Of a DNA stretch of 63,932 nucleotides, positions 18,469-25,953 are shown one piece after another. The notes below the pieces were generated by a model. That model saw only the letters and a list, made by a program, of their open reading frames with translations, did no database searches and was not told the DNA's origin. Location of the stretch: the NCBI GenBank assembly GCA_964230805.1, contig CAXRIA010000005.1, forward strand, positions 1 to 63,932, given 5' to 3'. The DNA is from Flavicella sp964230805 (GTDB lineage: Bacteria; Bacteroidota; Bacteroidia; Flavobacteriales; Flavobacteriaceae). Position numbers and translations under genes: made by a program. Positions within the stretch are counted from its first letter, which is position 1, and every line of letters begins with the position of its first letter.

Positions 18469-18984
18469 TTATCTTTCTGATAGTGTTTTAACAATACCTG
18501 AAAGTGTTTGACCACCTGACTGCAATGCCGAAATAACATTTTTAGCTGGTGATTGTAACAATCCAATAATATCTCCAAGAAGTTCTTCTTTCGATTTGAT
18601 ATTTACTAGATTCTCTAACTGATCGTCCCCGATGTACACCGCTTCTTCAATGTAAGCTCCTTTCAATACAGGTCTGTCAGATTTTTTACGAAACTCTTTG
18701 ATAATCTTTGCAGGCGCATTTCCTGTTTCCGATAATAGAATCGATGAATTTCCTTTCAATGTTTCAGGCAATTCTCCAAATTCTTTTTCAGAGTTTTCCA
18801 TTGCTTTTGTAAGCAATGTGTTCTTAACTACTGCCAACTGCACTCCAGCCTTGAAACAAGCTCTTCTTAAATTTGAAGTCGCTTCTGCATTCAAACCTGA
18901 AATATCAGCTACATAAATGATACTATTGTCTGTTAATTGGGCAGTTAAATCTTCGATTACTTGTGATTTTTCCTCTCTTGTCAT
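18469..18984 (-). CDS. rplJ: Ribosomal protein uL10
   Basis: The 171-residue stalk base protein begins MTREEKSQVIEDLTAQL and carries LRRACFKAGVQLAVVKNTLL and the C-terminal helix that anchors L12 dimers. It lies 24 bp downstream of rplA and upstream of rplL. In other bacteria L10-L12 binds the rplJ leader to autoregulate; the short 24-bp gap leaves little room for such a leader here unless it extends into rplA. Confidence 0.97.
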   Translation of the reverse strand: MTREEKSQVIEDLTAQLTDNSIIYVADISGLNAEATSNLRRACFKAGVQLAVVKNTLLTKAMENSEKEFGELPETLKGNSSILLSETGNAPAKIIKEFRKKSDRPVLKGAYIEEAVYIGDDQLENLVNIKSKEELLGDIIGLLQSPAKNVISALQSGGQTLSGIVKTLSER

Positions 18985-19008
18985 AATTTCTGAGTTTTAA
19001 CTTCCTAA

Positions 19009-19698
19009 TTAATTTGCTTTCGTATCTACTGGCAGTCCAGCACTCATCGTACTTGATAAAAAGGCACTTTTGATATAGGTACCCTTTGCTGCCGTTGGTT
19101 TCAATTTGATCAAAGTCTGAATCAATTCGTTTGCATTTTCTGCAATTTTATCCGCATCGAAAGACACTTTTGCAATGGCTGCATGAACGATTCCTGTTTT
19201 GTCAACTTTGAAATCAATCTTACCTGCTTTCACTTCTTTCACAGCTTTCGCTACGTCCATAGTCACAGTTCCTGTCTTTGGGTTAGGCATCAATCCTCTT
19301 GGTCCTAAAACACGCCCTAGAGGCCCTAATTTACCCATTACCGCTGGCATCGTGATGATTACATCAACGTCTGTCCAACCGTCTTTGATTTTTTGAAGGT
19401 ATTCATCCAAACCTACATAATCCGCTCCCGCTTCTTTTGCTTCTGCTTCTTTGTCTGGAGTAACCAATGCCAAAACTTTTACATCTTTACCCGTTCCGTG
19501 CGGCAATGTTACCACACCACGAACCATTTGATTTGCTTTTCTAGGATCCACTCCCAAACGAACCGCTATATCTACAGATGCATCAAAGTTTACATTTGTA
19601 ATTTCTTTTACCAATGCGGAAGCTTCACTTAAAGAATATACTTTAGAAGGGTCTATCTTAGCTTGAGCTTCTTTTTGCTTTTTTGTTAATCTTGCCAT
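19009..19698 (-). CDS. rplA: Ribosomal protein uL1
   Basis: The 229-residue L1-stalk protein has the signature GPLGRVLGPRGLMPNPKTGTV and VRLGVDPRKANQMVRGVV. It binds 23S rRNA at the E site. It is 10 bp downstream of rplK, as in the standard rplKA operon, where L1 represses translation of the pair in model bacteria. Confidence 0.98.
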   Translation of the reverse strand: MARLTKKQKEAQAKIDPSKVYSLSEASALVKEITNVNFDASVDIAVRLGVDPRKANQMVRGVVTLPHGTGKDVKVLALVTPDKEAEAKEAGADYVGLDEYLQKIKDGWTDVDVIITMPAVMGKLGPLGRVLGPRGLMPNPKTGTVTMDVAKAVKEVKAGKIDFKVDKTGIVHAAIAKVSFDADKIAENANELIQTLIKLKPTAAKGTYIKSAFLSSTMSAGLPVDTKAN

Positions 19699-19708
19699 TT
19701 CTTAAAGT

Positions 19709-20146
19709 TTATTTTGGAGCTTCTCCTTTCATTGTGATACCCATAGAACGTGCAGTACCTGCCACCATTCTCATACCTGATTCAACGGTAAATGCATTCA
19801 AATCTTGCATTTTGTCTTCCGCAATCGCTCTCGCCTGATCCCAAGTAATACTTGCAACCTTTTTACGGTTCGGTTCACCCGATCCTTTTTTCACTTTTGC
19901 TGCTTCTAAAATCTGAACAGCTGCTGGAGGAGTTTTGATAACAAAATCAAAAGATTTGTCTTTGTACACAGTAATTGCAACTGGTAAAACTTTCCCTTGT
20001 TTGTCTTGAGTTCTCGCATTAAATTGCTTACAGAACTCCATGATGTTAACTCCGGCAGCACCCAAAGCAGGACCTACTGGTGGAGAAGGATTTGCAGCCC
20101 CTCCACGAACCTGTAATTTTACTACTTTACTTACTTCTTTTGCCAT
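19709..20146 (-). CDS. rplK: Ribosomal protein uL11
   Basis: The 145-residue protein has the N-terminal proline-rich GGAANPSPPVGPALGAAGVN and the C-terminal RNA-binding domain ending SGMRMVAGTARSMGITMKG. It binds the GTPase-associated centre of 23S rRNA and is involved in RelA activation. It lies 60 bp after nusG. Confidence 0.98.
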   Translation of the reverse strand: MAKEVSKVVKLQVRGGAANPSPPVGPALGAAGVNIMEFCKQFNARTQDKQGKVLPVAITVYKDKSFDFVIKTPPAAVQILEAAKVKKGSGEPNRKKVASITWDQARAIAEDKMQDLNAFTVESGMRMVAGTARSMGITMKGEAPK

Positions 20147-20206
20147 TTTTAACTTAATTTACGTACATATAGTGGAAGCCATGTGTAACAGTATTTTCTA
20201 TTGCAA

Positions 20207-20758
20207 TTATGATATTTTATCAACTTGCATATAACTCAATTCCAATGGTGTTTTTCTTCCAAAAATTTTCACCATCACTTCAAGCTTTCTCTTTTCTTCG
20301 TTTACGTTCTCGATGACACCATCAAAACCGTTGAAAGGTCCGTCGACAACTTTTACGGTCTCACCTACAACATACGGGATCGCAATATTGTCATTTTGAA
20401 CAGCCAATTCATCTACTTTCCCTAACATTCTATTGATCTCACTTTTTCTCAAAGGAACCGGATCTCCTCCTTTTGTTTCTCCTAAGAAACCAATCACGCC
20501 TGTCACGGACTTAATGACATGAGGAACTTCTCCTGAAAGATTCGCCTCAATCATAATGTAACCTGGAAAATAAATACGTTCTTTATTAACTTTCTTTCCG
20601 TTACGTATTTGTATAACTTTTTCTGTAGGAACCAATACCTGATCCACGAAATCTGATAAGCCCAATCTAGAAATTTCAGTTTCTATATAAGACTTTACCT
20701 TATTTTCTTGACCACCTATTGCTCGAACAACATACCACTTCTTTACAGAATCAGCCAT
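20207..20758 (-). CDS. nusG: NusG, transcription termination/antitermination factor
   Basis: The 183-residue protein has the NGN domain (KKWYVVRAIGGQENKVKSYI, FPGYIMIEANLSGEVPH) and a C-terminal KOW domain (GETVKVVDGPFNGFDGVI). It binds RNA polymerase beta' and couples transcription to translation through ribosomal protein S10. It is 5 bp downstream of secE. Confidence 0.98.
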   Translation of the reverse strand: MADSVKKWYVVRAIGGQENKVKSYIETEISRLGLSDFVDQVLVPTEKVIQIRNGKKVNKERIYFPGYIMIEANLSGEVPHVIKSVTGVIGFLGETKGGDPVPLRKSEINRMLGKVDELAVQNDNIAIPYVVGETVKVVDGPFNGFDGVIENVNEEKRKLEVMVKIFGRKTPLELSYMQVDKIS

Positions 20759-20763
20759 CTTTA

Positions 20764-20955
20764 TTAATTAAATATGTTAAAAAATCCATCCAAGCCCTTC
20801 TGAAAAACTGTATCTACTGCAAAAACTGCCAAGGCAAAAATGACAGTAAATATCGCAACAACTACGGCCGACTTTTGCGCTTCTGCTTTTGGCAACCAAG
20901 TCATATTTGTATTCAACTCTTCAAAAGACTCTTTGATATATTTTACAACACTCAT
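20764..20955 (-). CDS. secE: SecE, preprotein translocase subunit
   Basis: The 63-residue protein has a short amphipathic N-terminus (VVKYIKESFEELNTNMTWLP) and one transmembrane helix (SAVVVAIFTVIFALAVFAVD). This is the minimal single-TM SecE that clamps SecY. It stands between tRNA-Trp and nusG, the conserved position. Confidence 0.96.
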   Translation of the reverse strand: MSVVKYIKESFEELNTNMTWLPKAEAQKSAVVVAIFTVIFALAVFAVDTVFQKGLDGFFNIFN

Positions 20956-21057
20956 TATTTATTTTTTTATGCCGTTTGACAAGGTATTCTAAAACACCTT
21001 TGAACGAAACCGCTATTTTTATTTCAACATTGACCGAATTTTGTCAAAATTTCAATG

Positions 21058-21130
21058 CACGGGCGGAGGGACTCGAACTCTCGACACCTGGTTTTGGAGA
21101 CCAGTGCTCTACCAACTGAGCTACGCCCGT
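21058..21130 (-). tRNA. tRNA-Trp (anticodon CCA)
   Basis: A 73-nt cloverleaf with 7-bp acceptor ACGGGCG/CGCCCGT, anticodon loop CTCCAAA and discriminator G73, as expected for tRNA-Trp. CCA is not encoded. The T stem GAGAG/CCCTC contains one A-C mismatch. It lies between tuf and secE, and its 5' end directly abuts the U-tract of the tuf terminator. Confidence 0.95.
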
Positions 21131-21134
21131 AAAA

Positions 21135-21167
21135 ACGAGGTGACCACAAAAAAGTGAATCACCTCGT
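21135..21167 (-). terminator. Intrinsic terminator of tuf
   Basis: The arms ACGAGGTGA (21135-21143) and TCACCTCGT (21159-21167), with additional inner pairing CAC/GTG, form a strong hairpin. It is followed on the minus strand by UUUUU at 21135-21131. The next base is the first nucleotide of tRNA-Trp. Confidence 0.8.
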
Positions 21168-21189
21168 AATTAGGATTGTTTGTATTTTA

Positions 21190-22374
21190 CTACAAGATTT
21201 CAGTTACCTGACCTGCACCTACCGTTCTACCTCCTTCACGGATTGCAAAACGCAAACCAACGTTCATTGCGATTGGTTGGTGTAAATCTACAGTAATTGT
21301 CAAGTTATCTCCTGGCATTACCATTTCAACTCCATCAGGCAAGTTAATTGTACCTGTTACGTCCGTTGTACGTACGTAAAACTGTGGACGGTAGTTGTTG
21401 TGGAATGGCGTATGACGTCCACCCTCTTCTTTTTTCAATACATACACCTCAGCTTTGAACTTCGCGTGTGGAGTTACAGAACCTGGCTTACAGATTACCA
21501 TTCCTCTTTTAATTTCTGTTTTCTCAATACCTCTCAAAAGGATACCAGCGTTATCACCAGCTTCTCCTCTATCCAAGATTTGACGGAACATTTCAATACC
21601 TGTAATTGTAGAAGTCAATTTCTCAGCTCCCATACCAATAATATCTACAGGATCTCCTGTATTTGCAATACCTGTTTCGATACGTCCTGTAGCAACAGTA
21701 CCACGACCCGTAATTGAGAATACATCCTCGATTGGCATCAAGAAGTCTTTGTCTACCTCTCTCAATGGCTCTTCGATCCAGTTGTCACAAGCTTCCATCA
21801 ATTCAAGAATTTTTTCAGACCAAGCTGGCTCTCCGTTCAATCCACCCAATGCAGATCCTGCGATTACCGGCCCATTATCTCCGTCATAGTCGTAGAAAGA
21901 AAGCAAATCTCTTACTTCCATTTCAACCAACTCTAACAATTCTTCATCATCTACTAAATCCACTTTGTTCATGAAAACAACAATTCTTGGAATTCCAACT
22001 TGCTTTCCTAACAAAATGTGCTCTCTTGTTTGTGGCATTGGTCCATCAGTAGCAGCAACTACCAAGATTGCACCATCCATTTGCGCAGCACCTGTTACCA
22101 TGTTCTTTACGTAATCCGCGTGACCTGGACAGTCAACGTGTGCATAGTGACGATTCGCTGTTTGATACTCCACGTGAGAAGTATTGATAGTGATTCCTCT
22201 TTCTTTTTCCTCTGGAGCGTTATCGATTTGATCGAAATCTTTTACTTCAGAAAGACCTGCATCAGCTAATACCTTAGTAATAGCAGCAGTTAATGTAGTT
22301 TTACCGTGATCTACGTGCCCAATTGTACCAATATTTAAGTGTGGTTTCGAGCGGTCAAAAGTTTCCTTAGCCAT
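21190..22374 (-). CDS. tuf: Elongation factor Tu
   Basis: The 394-residue GTPase delivers aminoacyl-tRNA to the ribosome. G motifs are GHVDHGKT at residues 19-26, the switch region RGITINTSHVEY, DCPGHADYV and MNKVDLV. The beta-barrel domains II and III are complete to the C-terminal VGAGQVTEIL. It follows four tRNA genes and precedes tRNA-Trp and secE. Confidence 0.99.
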   Translation of the reverse strand: MAKETFDRSKPHLNIGTIGHVDHGKTTLTAAITKVLADAGLSEVKDFDQIDNAPEEKERGITINTSHVEYQTANRHYAHVDCPGHADYVKNMVTGAAQMDGAILVVAATDGPMPQTREHILLGKQVGIPRIVVFMNKVDLVDDEELLELVEMEVRDLLSFYDYDGDNGPVIAGSALGGLNGEPAWSEKILELMEACDNWIEEPLREVDKDFLMPIEDVFSITGRGTVATGRIETGIANTGDPVDIIGMGAEKLTSTITGIEMFRQILDRGEAGDNAGILLRGIEKTEIKRGMVICKPGSVTPHAKFKAEVYVLKKEEGGRHTPFHNNYRPQFYVRTTDVTGTINLPDGVEMVMPGDNLTITVDLHQPIAMNVGLRFAIREGGRTVGAGQVTEIL

Positions 22375-22437
22375 GATTATTAATTTTAATTCTTAGTTAT
22401 TATACTTATTATTTATACTCTTATATATGTTTCTTTG

Positions 22438-22509
22438 AGCCAATGACGGGAATTGAACCCGTGACCTCTTCCTTACCAAGGAAACGCTCTACCTCTGAGC
22501 TACACCGGC
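22438..22509 (-). tRNA. tRNA-Thr (anticodon GGT)
   Basis: A 72-nt cloverleaf with acceptor GCCGGTG/CATTGGC (two G-T wobbles) and anticodon loop TTGGTAA. It is the last tRNA before tuf, matching the thrT position of the E. coli tufB operon. Confidence 0.95.
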
Positions 22510-22523
22510 CTAATTTGACTTAG

Positions 22524-22596
22524 AGCGAAAGACCGGGTTCGAACCGGCGACATTCAGCTTGGAAGGCTGACGCTCTACCAACTGAGCTACTTTCGC
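22524..22596 (-). tRNA. tRNA-Gly (anticodon TCC)
   Basis: A 73-nt cloverleaf with acceptor GCGAAAG/CTTTCGC and an anticodon loop containing TCC. It lies 14 nt upstream of tRNA-Thr(GGT) and matches the glyT position of the E. coli tufB operon. Confidence 0.95.
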
Positions 22597-22646
22597 TTTT
22601 GATTTTGTCAAATCCCTTTTTTAATTTTTACAAAACTAAAAAATTG

Positions 22647-22727
<81 letters not shown>

Positions 22728-22904
22728 ATTCATTAGTCAAAGAACAAAGCTTTTCTTTTTCCATTGTCACAGAACAAAAAAAACTTTTCGTATTTGCTTT
22801 TTAAACTAGCACGTGAACTCGTTTTACTGGTGTCAGAAAAGAAACTTTCTCTTCTAATAAAACCAACTGGCTTTTGATAAAAAAACCGCAACGCCTTCAC
22901 ATTG

Positions 22905-22978
22905 AGCCGATGGAGGGACTCGAACCCACGACCTGCTGATTACAAATCAGCTGCTCTAGCCAGCTGAGCTACATCGGC
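22905..22978 (-). tRNA. tRNA-Thr (anticodon TGT)
   Basis: A 74-nt cloverleaf with acceptor GCCGATG/CATCGGC and anticodon loop TTTGTAA. It is the first gene of the tRNA-tuf operon. A 177-nt spacer with no visible gene separates it from tRNA-Tyr. Confidence 0.95.
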
Positions 22979-22994
22979 TTTTGCCCATAAAAAA

Positions 22995-23020
22995 GCAGCC
23001 CATTATTTCTAACGGACTGC
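22995..23020 (-). terminator. Intrinsic terminator of hpf, interleaved with the tRNA operon promoter
   Basis: On the minus strand the arms GCAGTCCGTTA and TAATGGGCTGC pair across a GAAA loop (11 bp with G-U wobbles). They are followed by UUUUUU (22994-22989). The 5' arm begins at the last base of the TACATTTG promoter box. Confidence 0.75.
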
Positions 23021-23051
23021 AAATGTATAAAGTTTATTTTATTACGACAAA
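23020..23051 (-). promoter_or_regulatory. Promoter of the tRNA-tuf operon
   Basis: On the minus strand TTTG (23051-23048), a 20-nt spacer and TACATTTG (23027-23020) form a near-ideal Bacteroidota promoter. It lies 42 bp upstream of tRNA-Thr(TGT) and downstream of the hpf stop at 23078. Confidence 0.8.
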
Positions 23052-23077
23052 CTTTTTGAATTTATTTTCAGTTTTTT

Positions 23078-23383
23078 TTAATGCTGTAATTCACGCTCTT
23101 TTTCTTTGGATTTTTTCAGTTGTCTTTTCATAGAATCCGCTACTGTAGAGATTCCTTCTTCAAAGGTTTTGGTCTCTTTTTTTACGATCAATTCACTGCC
23201 CGGAATATTGATTTTAAGTTCCGTTATTTTATTCTCTTTTTCACTGGTTTTTTGAACTTTCAAAAACACCTCTGCATCTATAATTTTGTCGTGAAATTTT
23301 TCAAGACTCATTGCTTTTTTTTCTACAAAATCCACTAATTTTTTATCTGCATTGAAATTTACAGACTGAACAAATACCTTCAT
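23078..23383 (-). CDS. hpf: HPF/RaiA-type ribosome hibernation factor (short form)
   Basis: The 101-residue protein shows the HPF fold pattern: MKVFVQSVNFNADKKLVDFV, a strand with AEVFLKV, and a C-terminal helix FEEGISTVADSMKRQLKK rich in lysine. Such proteins bind the decoding centre of idle ribosomes. It lacks the long C-terminal dimerisation domain of long HPF. It is 6 bp downstream of xerC, so the two are probably cotranscribed, and it ends before the terminator at 22995-23020. Confidence 0.88.
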   Translation of the reverse strand: MKVFVQSVNFNADKKLVDFVEKKAMSLEKFHDKIIDAEVFLKVQKTSEKENKITELKINIPGSELIVKKETKTFEEGISTVADSMKRQLKKSKEKERELQH

Positions 23384-23389
23384 GTAATT

Positions 23390-24280
23390 TTATTTTTTAC
23401 TCCTAGGGTGAGCTTGGTTATACACTTGCTTTAGATGATCCAAACTGGTATGCGTGTAGACTTGAGTTGAGGCTAAGCTGGAATGCCCTAGTAATTCCTT
23501 CACCGAATTCAAGTCAGCCCCTTCATTTAACAAGTGCGTAGCAAATGAATGTCTGATGACATGAGGGCTTCTTTTTACCTTTGTTGATACTCTACTAAAA
23601 TAATGATTTATTATCCGATAAACAAGCGTTCCATACATTTTATTTCCGCGGTTGGTTACAAAGAGATACCCACTGTCAAAAGCCTGCTTTTCTCGAAGCC
23701 TTGTATAGTGAAGCAACCGTTTTTCAACCGTTTTTATCATTGGAATGTACCGTTCTTTATTCCTCTTCCCCAACACTTTAATAGTATGACTCGCGAAATC
23801 AACCGAACCCAATGTCAATTCAATCAACTCCGATCTTCGCATTCCTGTTGCATACAACACCATTACGACCAGGGCATCCCTCAACTGCACAAAATCCTTT
23901 TCATCTATTTCTCTTTCTAGCACCTCATTCATTTCTTTTTCAGAAAAAGGAAGTTGCACATTTTTTCCCACTTTCAACGCCTTGTGATTTACAAGTGGAT
24001 TGTCAATTCTTTGCGCTGTTTTTACCAAAAACTTAAAAAAAGAATTCAACGAACTTACTTTCCGATTTACTGTTCTATTCGACAGACCTGATTCTACCAA
24101 AAGAACAATCCAATTTCTAATCTGAGGATAAGACACCTCAGCCCATTTATTGATGTGACATTCTTTTTGACAAAATTCCTGAAACTCAATCAAATCATTC
24201 TTGTATGCAAGCACCGTATGATTTGAATATTTTTTTTCCAATTGAAGGTAATCCAAAAAACGAATAATAGATTCATCCAT
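23390..24280 (-). CDS. xerC: Tyrosine recombinase XerC
   Basis: The 296-residue site-specific recombinase has an N-terminal SAM-like core-binding domain and a catalytic domain with Arg148 (GMRRSE), Lys172, His240 and Arg243 (HVIRHSFATHLL), His266 (LGHSS) and Tyr275 (TQVYTH). Length and context (chromosomal, next to hpf, no att or integrase-associated genes) indicate the housekeeping enzyme that resolves chromosome dimers, not a phage integrase. Its own -7 box TAGTTTTG lies 24 bp upstream. Confidence 0.93.
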   Translation of the reverse strand: MDESIIRFLDYLQLEKKYSNHTVLAYKNDLIEFQEFCQKECHINKWAEVSYPQIRNWIVLLVESGLSNRTVNRKVSSLNSFFKFLVKTAQRIDNPLVNHKALKVGKNVQLPFSEKEMNEVLEREIDEKDFVQLRDALVVMVLYATGMRRSELIELTLGSVDFASHTIKVLGKRNKERYIPMIKTVEKRLLHYTRLREKQAFDSGYLFVTNRGNKMYGTLVYRIINHYFSRVSTKVKRSPHVIRHSFATHLLNEGADLNSVKELLGHSSLASTQVYTHTSLDHLKQVYNQAHPRSKK

Positions 24281-24303
24281 GCGTTAAAAAGTAAGTACCA
24301 ACA

Positions 24304-24311
24304 CAAAACTA
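24304..24311 (-). promoter_or_regulatory. -7 element of the xerC-hpf operon
   Basis: TAGTTTTG on the minus strand matches TAnnTTTG exactly, 24 bp upstream of the xerC ATG and downstream of the rpsU terminator. No TTG is seen at a suitable -33 position. Confidence 0.5.
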
Positions 24312-24345
24312 CATTTTATTTTTGAAAAATGACCCCACAAAAAAA

Positions 24346-24369
24346 GCCTGTCACTGGAAAGTGACAGGC
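24346..24369 (-). terminator. Intrinsic terminator of rpsU
   Basis: A perfect 10-bp stem GCCTGTCACT / AGTGACAGGC with a GGAA loop is followed on the minus strand by a run of seven U. It lies just after the rpsU stop codon. Confidence 0.92.
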
Positions 24370-24390
24370 CTTTTGATTCTTTGGAAAATA

Positions 24391-24588
24391 CTAACTCAAC
24401 TCTTCGTTAGTTCTCAATCGCTGGATGTATTTTGCCTTGATATTTTGCTTACGATTTGCAACAGATGGTTTTGTAAAATGTTGACGATCACGTAATTGAC
24501 GCATGGTTTTCGTTCGGTCGAATTTTCTCTTGAAACGCTTCAATGCTCTATCAATGTTTTCTCCTTCTTTGATAGGTATAATTAACAT
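24391..24588 (-). CDS. rpsU: Ribosomal protein bS21
   Basis: The 65-residue basic protein (MLIIPIKEGENIDRALKRFK, then DRTKTMRQLRDRQHFTKPS) is small-subunit protein S21. In Flavobacterium, bS21 together with bS6 and bS18 holds the 3' end of 16S rRNA and hides the anti-Shine-Dalgarno sequence. The gene is monocistronic: it has a -7 box at 24703-24710, a leader of about 110 nt and a terminator directly after it. Exceptionally for this window, the start codon is preceded by a perfect, long Shine-Dalgarno sequence. Confidence 0.97.
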   Translation of the reverse strand: MLIIPIKEGENIDRALKRFKRKFDRTKTMRQLRDRQHFTKPSVANRKQNIKAKYIQRLRTNEELS

Positions 24589-24641
24589 GGTGTATCACCT
24601 CCTCTCATCGTACTGTCTTTTATAGGTTTGCTAGGCATCAT
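24582..24641 (-). CDS. Possible 19-codon leader ORF overlapping the rpsU start
   Basis: An ATG at 24641 opens a frame reading MMPSKPIKDSTMRGGDTPC. Its TAA stop lies one base past the rpsU AUG, in the +1 register. The rpsU Shine-Dalgarno sequence forms part of its coding sequence. The position is ideal for translational coupling, but the frame is short, has no ribosome binding site of its own and could be chance. Confidence 0.3.
   Translation of the reverse strand: MMPSKPIKDSTMRGGDTPC
24594..24603 (-). promoter_or_regulatory. Strong Shine-Dalgarno sequence of rpsU
   Basis: AGGAGGTGAT on the minus strand is complementary over 10 nt to the conserved 3' end of 16S rRNA and is well spaced from the ATG at 24588. 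It also forms a small hairpin, GGTG-ATA-CACC, whose 3' arm touches the start codon. Confidence 0.85.
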
Positions 24642-24702
24642 TTGTTTTCGACGACTCGATTTGTCTCTTAAAACAATGCTCGTGTTATTTTTTATTGGAT
24701 TG

Positions 24703-24710
24703 CAAAAGTA
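24703..24710 (-). promoter_or_regulatory. -7 element of rpsU
   Basis: TACTTTTG on the minus strand is an exact TAnnTTTG match about 115 bp upstream of the rpsU ATG, predicting a leader of roughly 110 nt. The -33 position is T-rich but lacks a clear TTG. Confidence 0.55.
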
Positions 24711-24773
24711 CAACTTATTTCAAAACTAAAAAGTTATTTCAGAAAAAATAAATCTTTTGGCTTCTGCGGAAAA

Positions 24774-25916
24774 TTATTCTTTGAGCACATTTCTTGAAAT
24801 CACAACTTTGTGAATTTCTGTAGTTCCCTCCCCAATGGTGCACAACTTCGCATCTCTGAAAAATTTCTCTACGGGATAGTCCTTGGTATAACCATACCCT
24901 CCGTGGATCTGAACAGCTTCGTTTGTGGTTCGAACCGCACACTCTGAGGCATACATTTTTGCCATCGCCCCAATTTTTGTCATGGGTTTGTTGGCATTTT
25001 TTAAAGCAGACGCCTTGTGAATTAACAATTCTGAAGCCTCGATTTCCGTGGCCATGTTTGCCAATTTAAACGAAATTCCTTGAAAAGAAGCAATCGGTTT
25101 TCCGAACTGAACCCTTTCTTTCGAATACTTTAATGCGGCCTCGTAAGCTCCTTTTGCAATTCCAAGAGACAAGGCTCCAATTGAAATTCTACCTCCGTCT
25201 AAAATTTTCATCGACTGAATGAATCCTTCTCCTATTTCTCCTAAAATATTGTCTTTGTGTACGCGACAATTTGAAAAAATCAACTCTGCCGTTTCTGACG
25301 CACGCATCCCCAATTTGTCTTCTTTTTTACCGGAAGTAAACCCTTCTGTTCCCTTTTCAATCACAAAAGCAGTCATTCCATGAGAATCTCCTTTTTCACC
25401 TGTGCGCGCAATCACGACCGCGATATCTCCACTGATGGCATGTGTGATAAAGTTTTTGGCACCGTTCAACACGTAATAATCACCATCTTTTACCGCCGTA
25501 GTACTCATCCCTCCTGCATCGGAACCTGTATTGTGTTCTGTCAACCCCCAAGCACCTATCCATTCTCCTGAAGCTAGTTTTGGCAACCACTTCTTCTTTT
25601 GAGCTTCTGTTCCAAACTGCAAAATATGACCTGTACATAAGGAATTGTGGGCCGCAACAGACAAACCTATGGCACCACAAACCTTGGCTATTTCTTCAAT
25701 AATACTCACATATTCGTGGTACCCCAATTCAGAGCCTCCATATTTTTCAGGAACCATAATTCCCATGAAACCCATTTCACCAATTTTACGAAACAAATCG
25801 ATTGGAAATACTTGCGCCTCATCCCATTCCATGATATGTGGCCGAATGAATTGCTCTGAAAAATCACGTGCTGATTTCGCTATCATTTGTTGTGTTTCCG
25901 AATAACTGAAGTCCAT
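24774..25916 (-). CDS. Acyl-CoA dehydrogenase
   Basis: The 380-residue FAD enzyme has the family order: N-terminal helical domain, the beta-domain signature GAWGLTEHNTGSDAGG, the motif RVQFGKPIASFQGISFKLA, and the C-terminal signature QIHGGYGYTKDYPVEKFFRD. The GEGTTEIH segment carries the usual catalytic glutamate of short-chain and branched-chain types. It oxidises acyl-CoA to 2-enoyl-CoA in fatty acid or branched-chain amino acid breakdown and passes electrons to ETF. The exact chain specificity cannot be read from the sequence. Confidence 0.95.
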   Translation of the reverse strand: MDFSYSETQQMIAKSARDFSEQFIRPHIMEWDEAQVFPIDLFRKIGEMGFMGIMVPEKYGGSELGYHEYVSIIEEIAKVCGAIGLSVAAHNSLCTGHILQFGTEAQKKKWLPKLASGEWIGAWGLTEHNTGSDAGGMSTTAVKDGDYYVLNGAKNFITHAISGDIAVVIARTGEKGDSHGMTAFVIEKGTEGFTSGKKEDKLGMRASETAELIFSNCRVHKDNILGEIGEGFIQSMKILDGGRISIGALSLGIAKGAYEAALKYSKERVQFGKPIASFQGISFKLANMATEIEASELLIHKASALKNANKPMTKIGAMAKMYASECAVRTTNEAVQIHGGYGYTKDYPVEKFFRDAKLCTIGEGTTEIHKVVISRNVLKE

Positions 25917-25953
25917 ATACTTACCTTCTTTTAGAGAGAATACTGAATGTATT

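Noticed and set aside
23390..24280. XerC as a mobile-element integrase
   Set aside because: No att repeats, tRNA target integration or phage genes are associated, and length, residues and the hpf neighbour fit the housekeeping recombinase.
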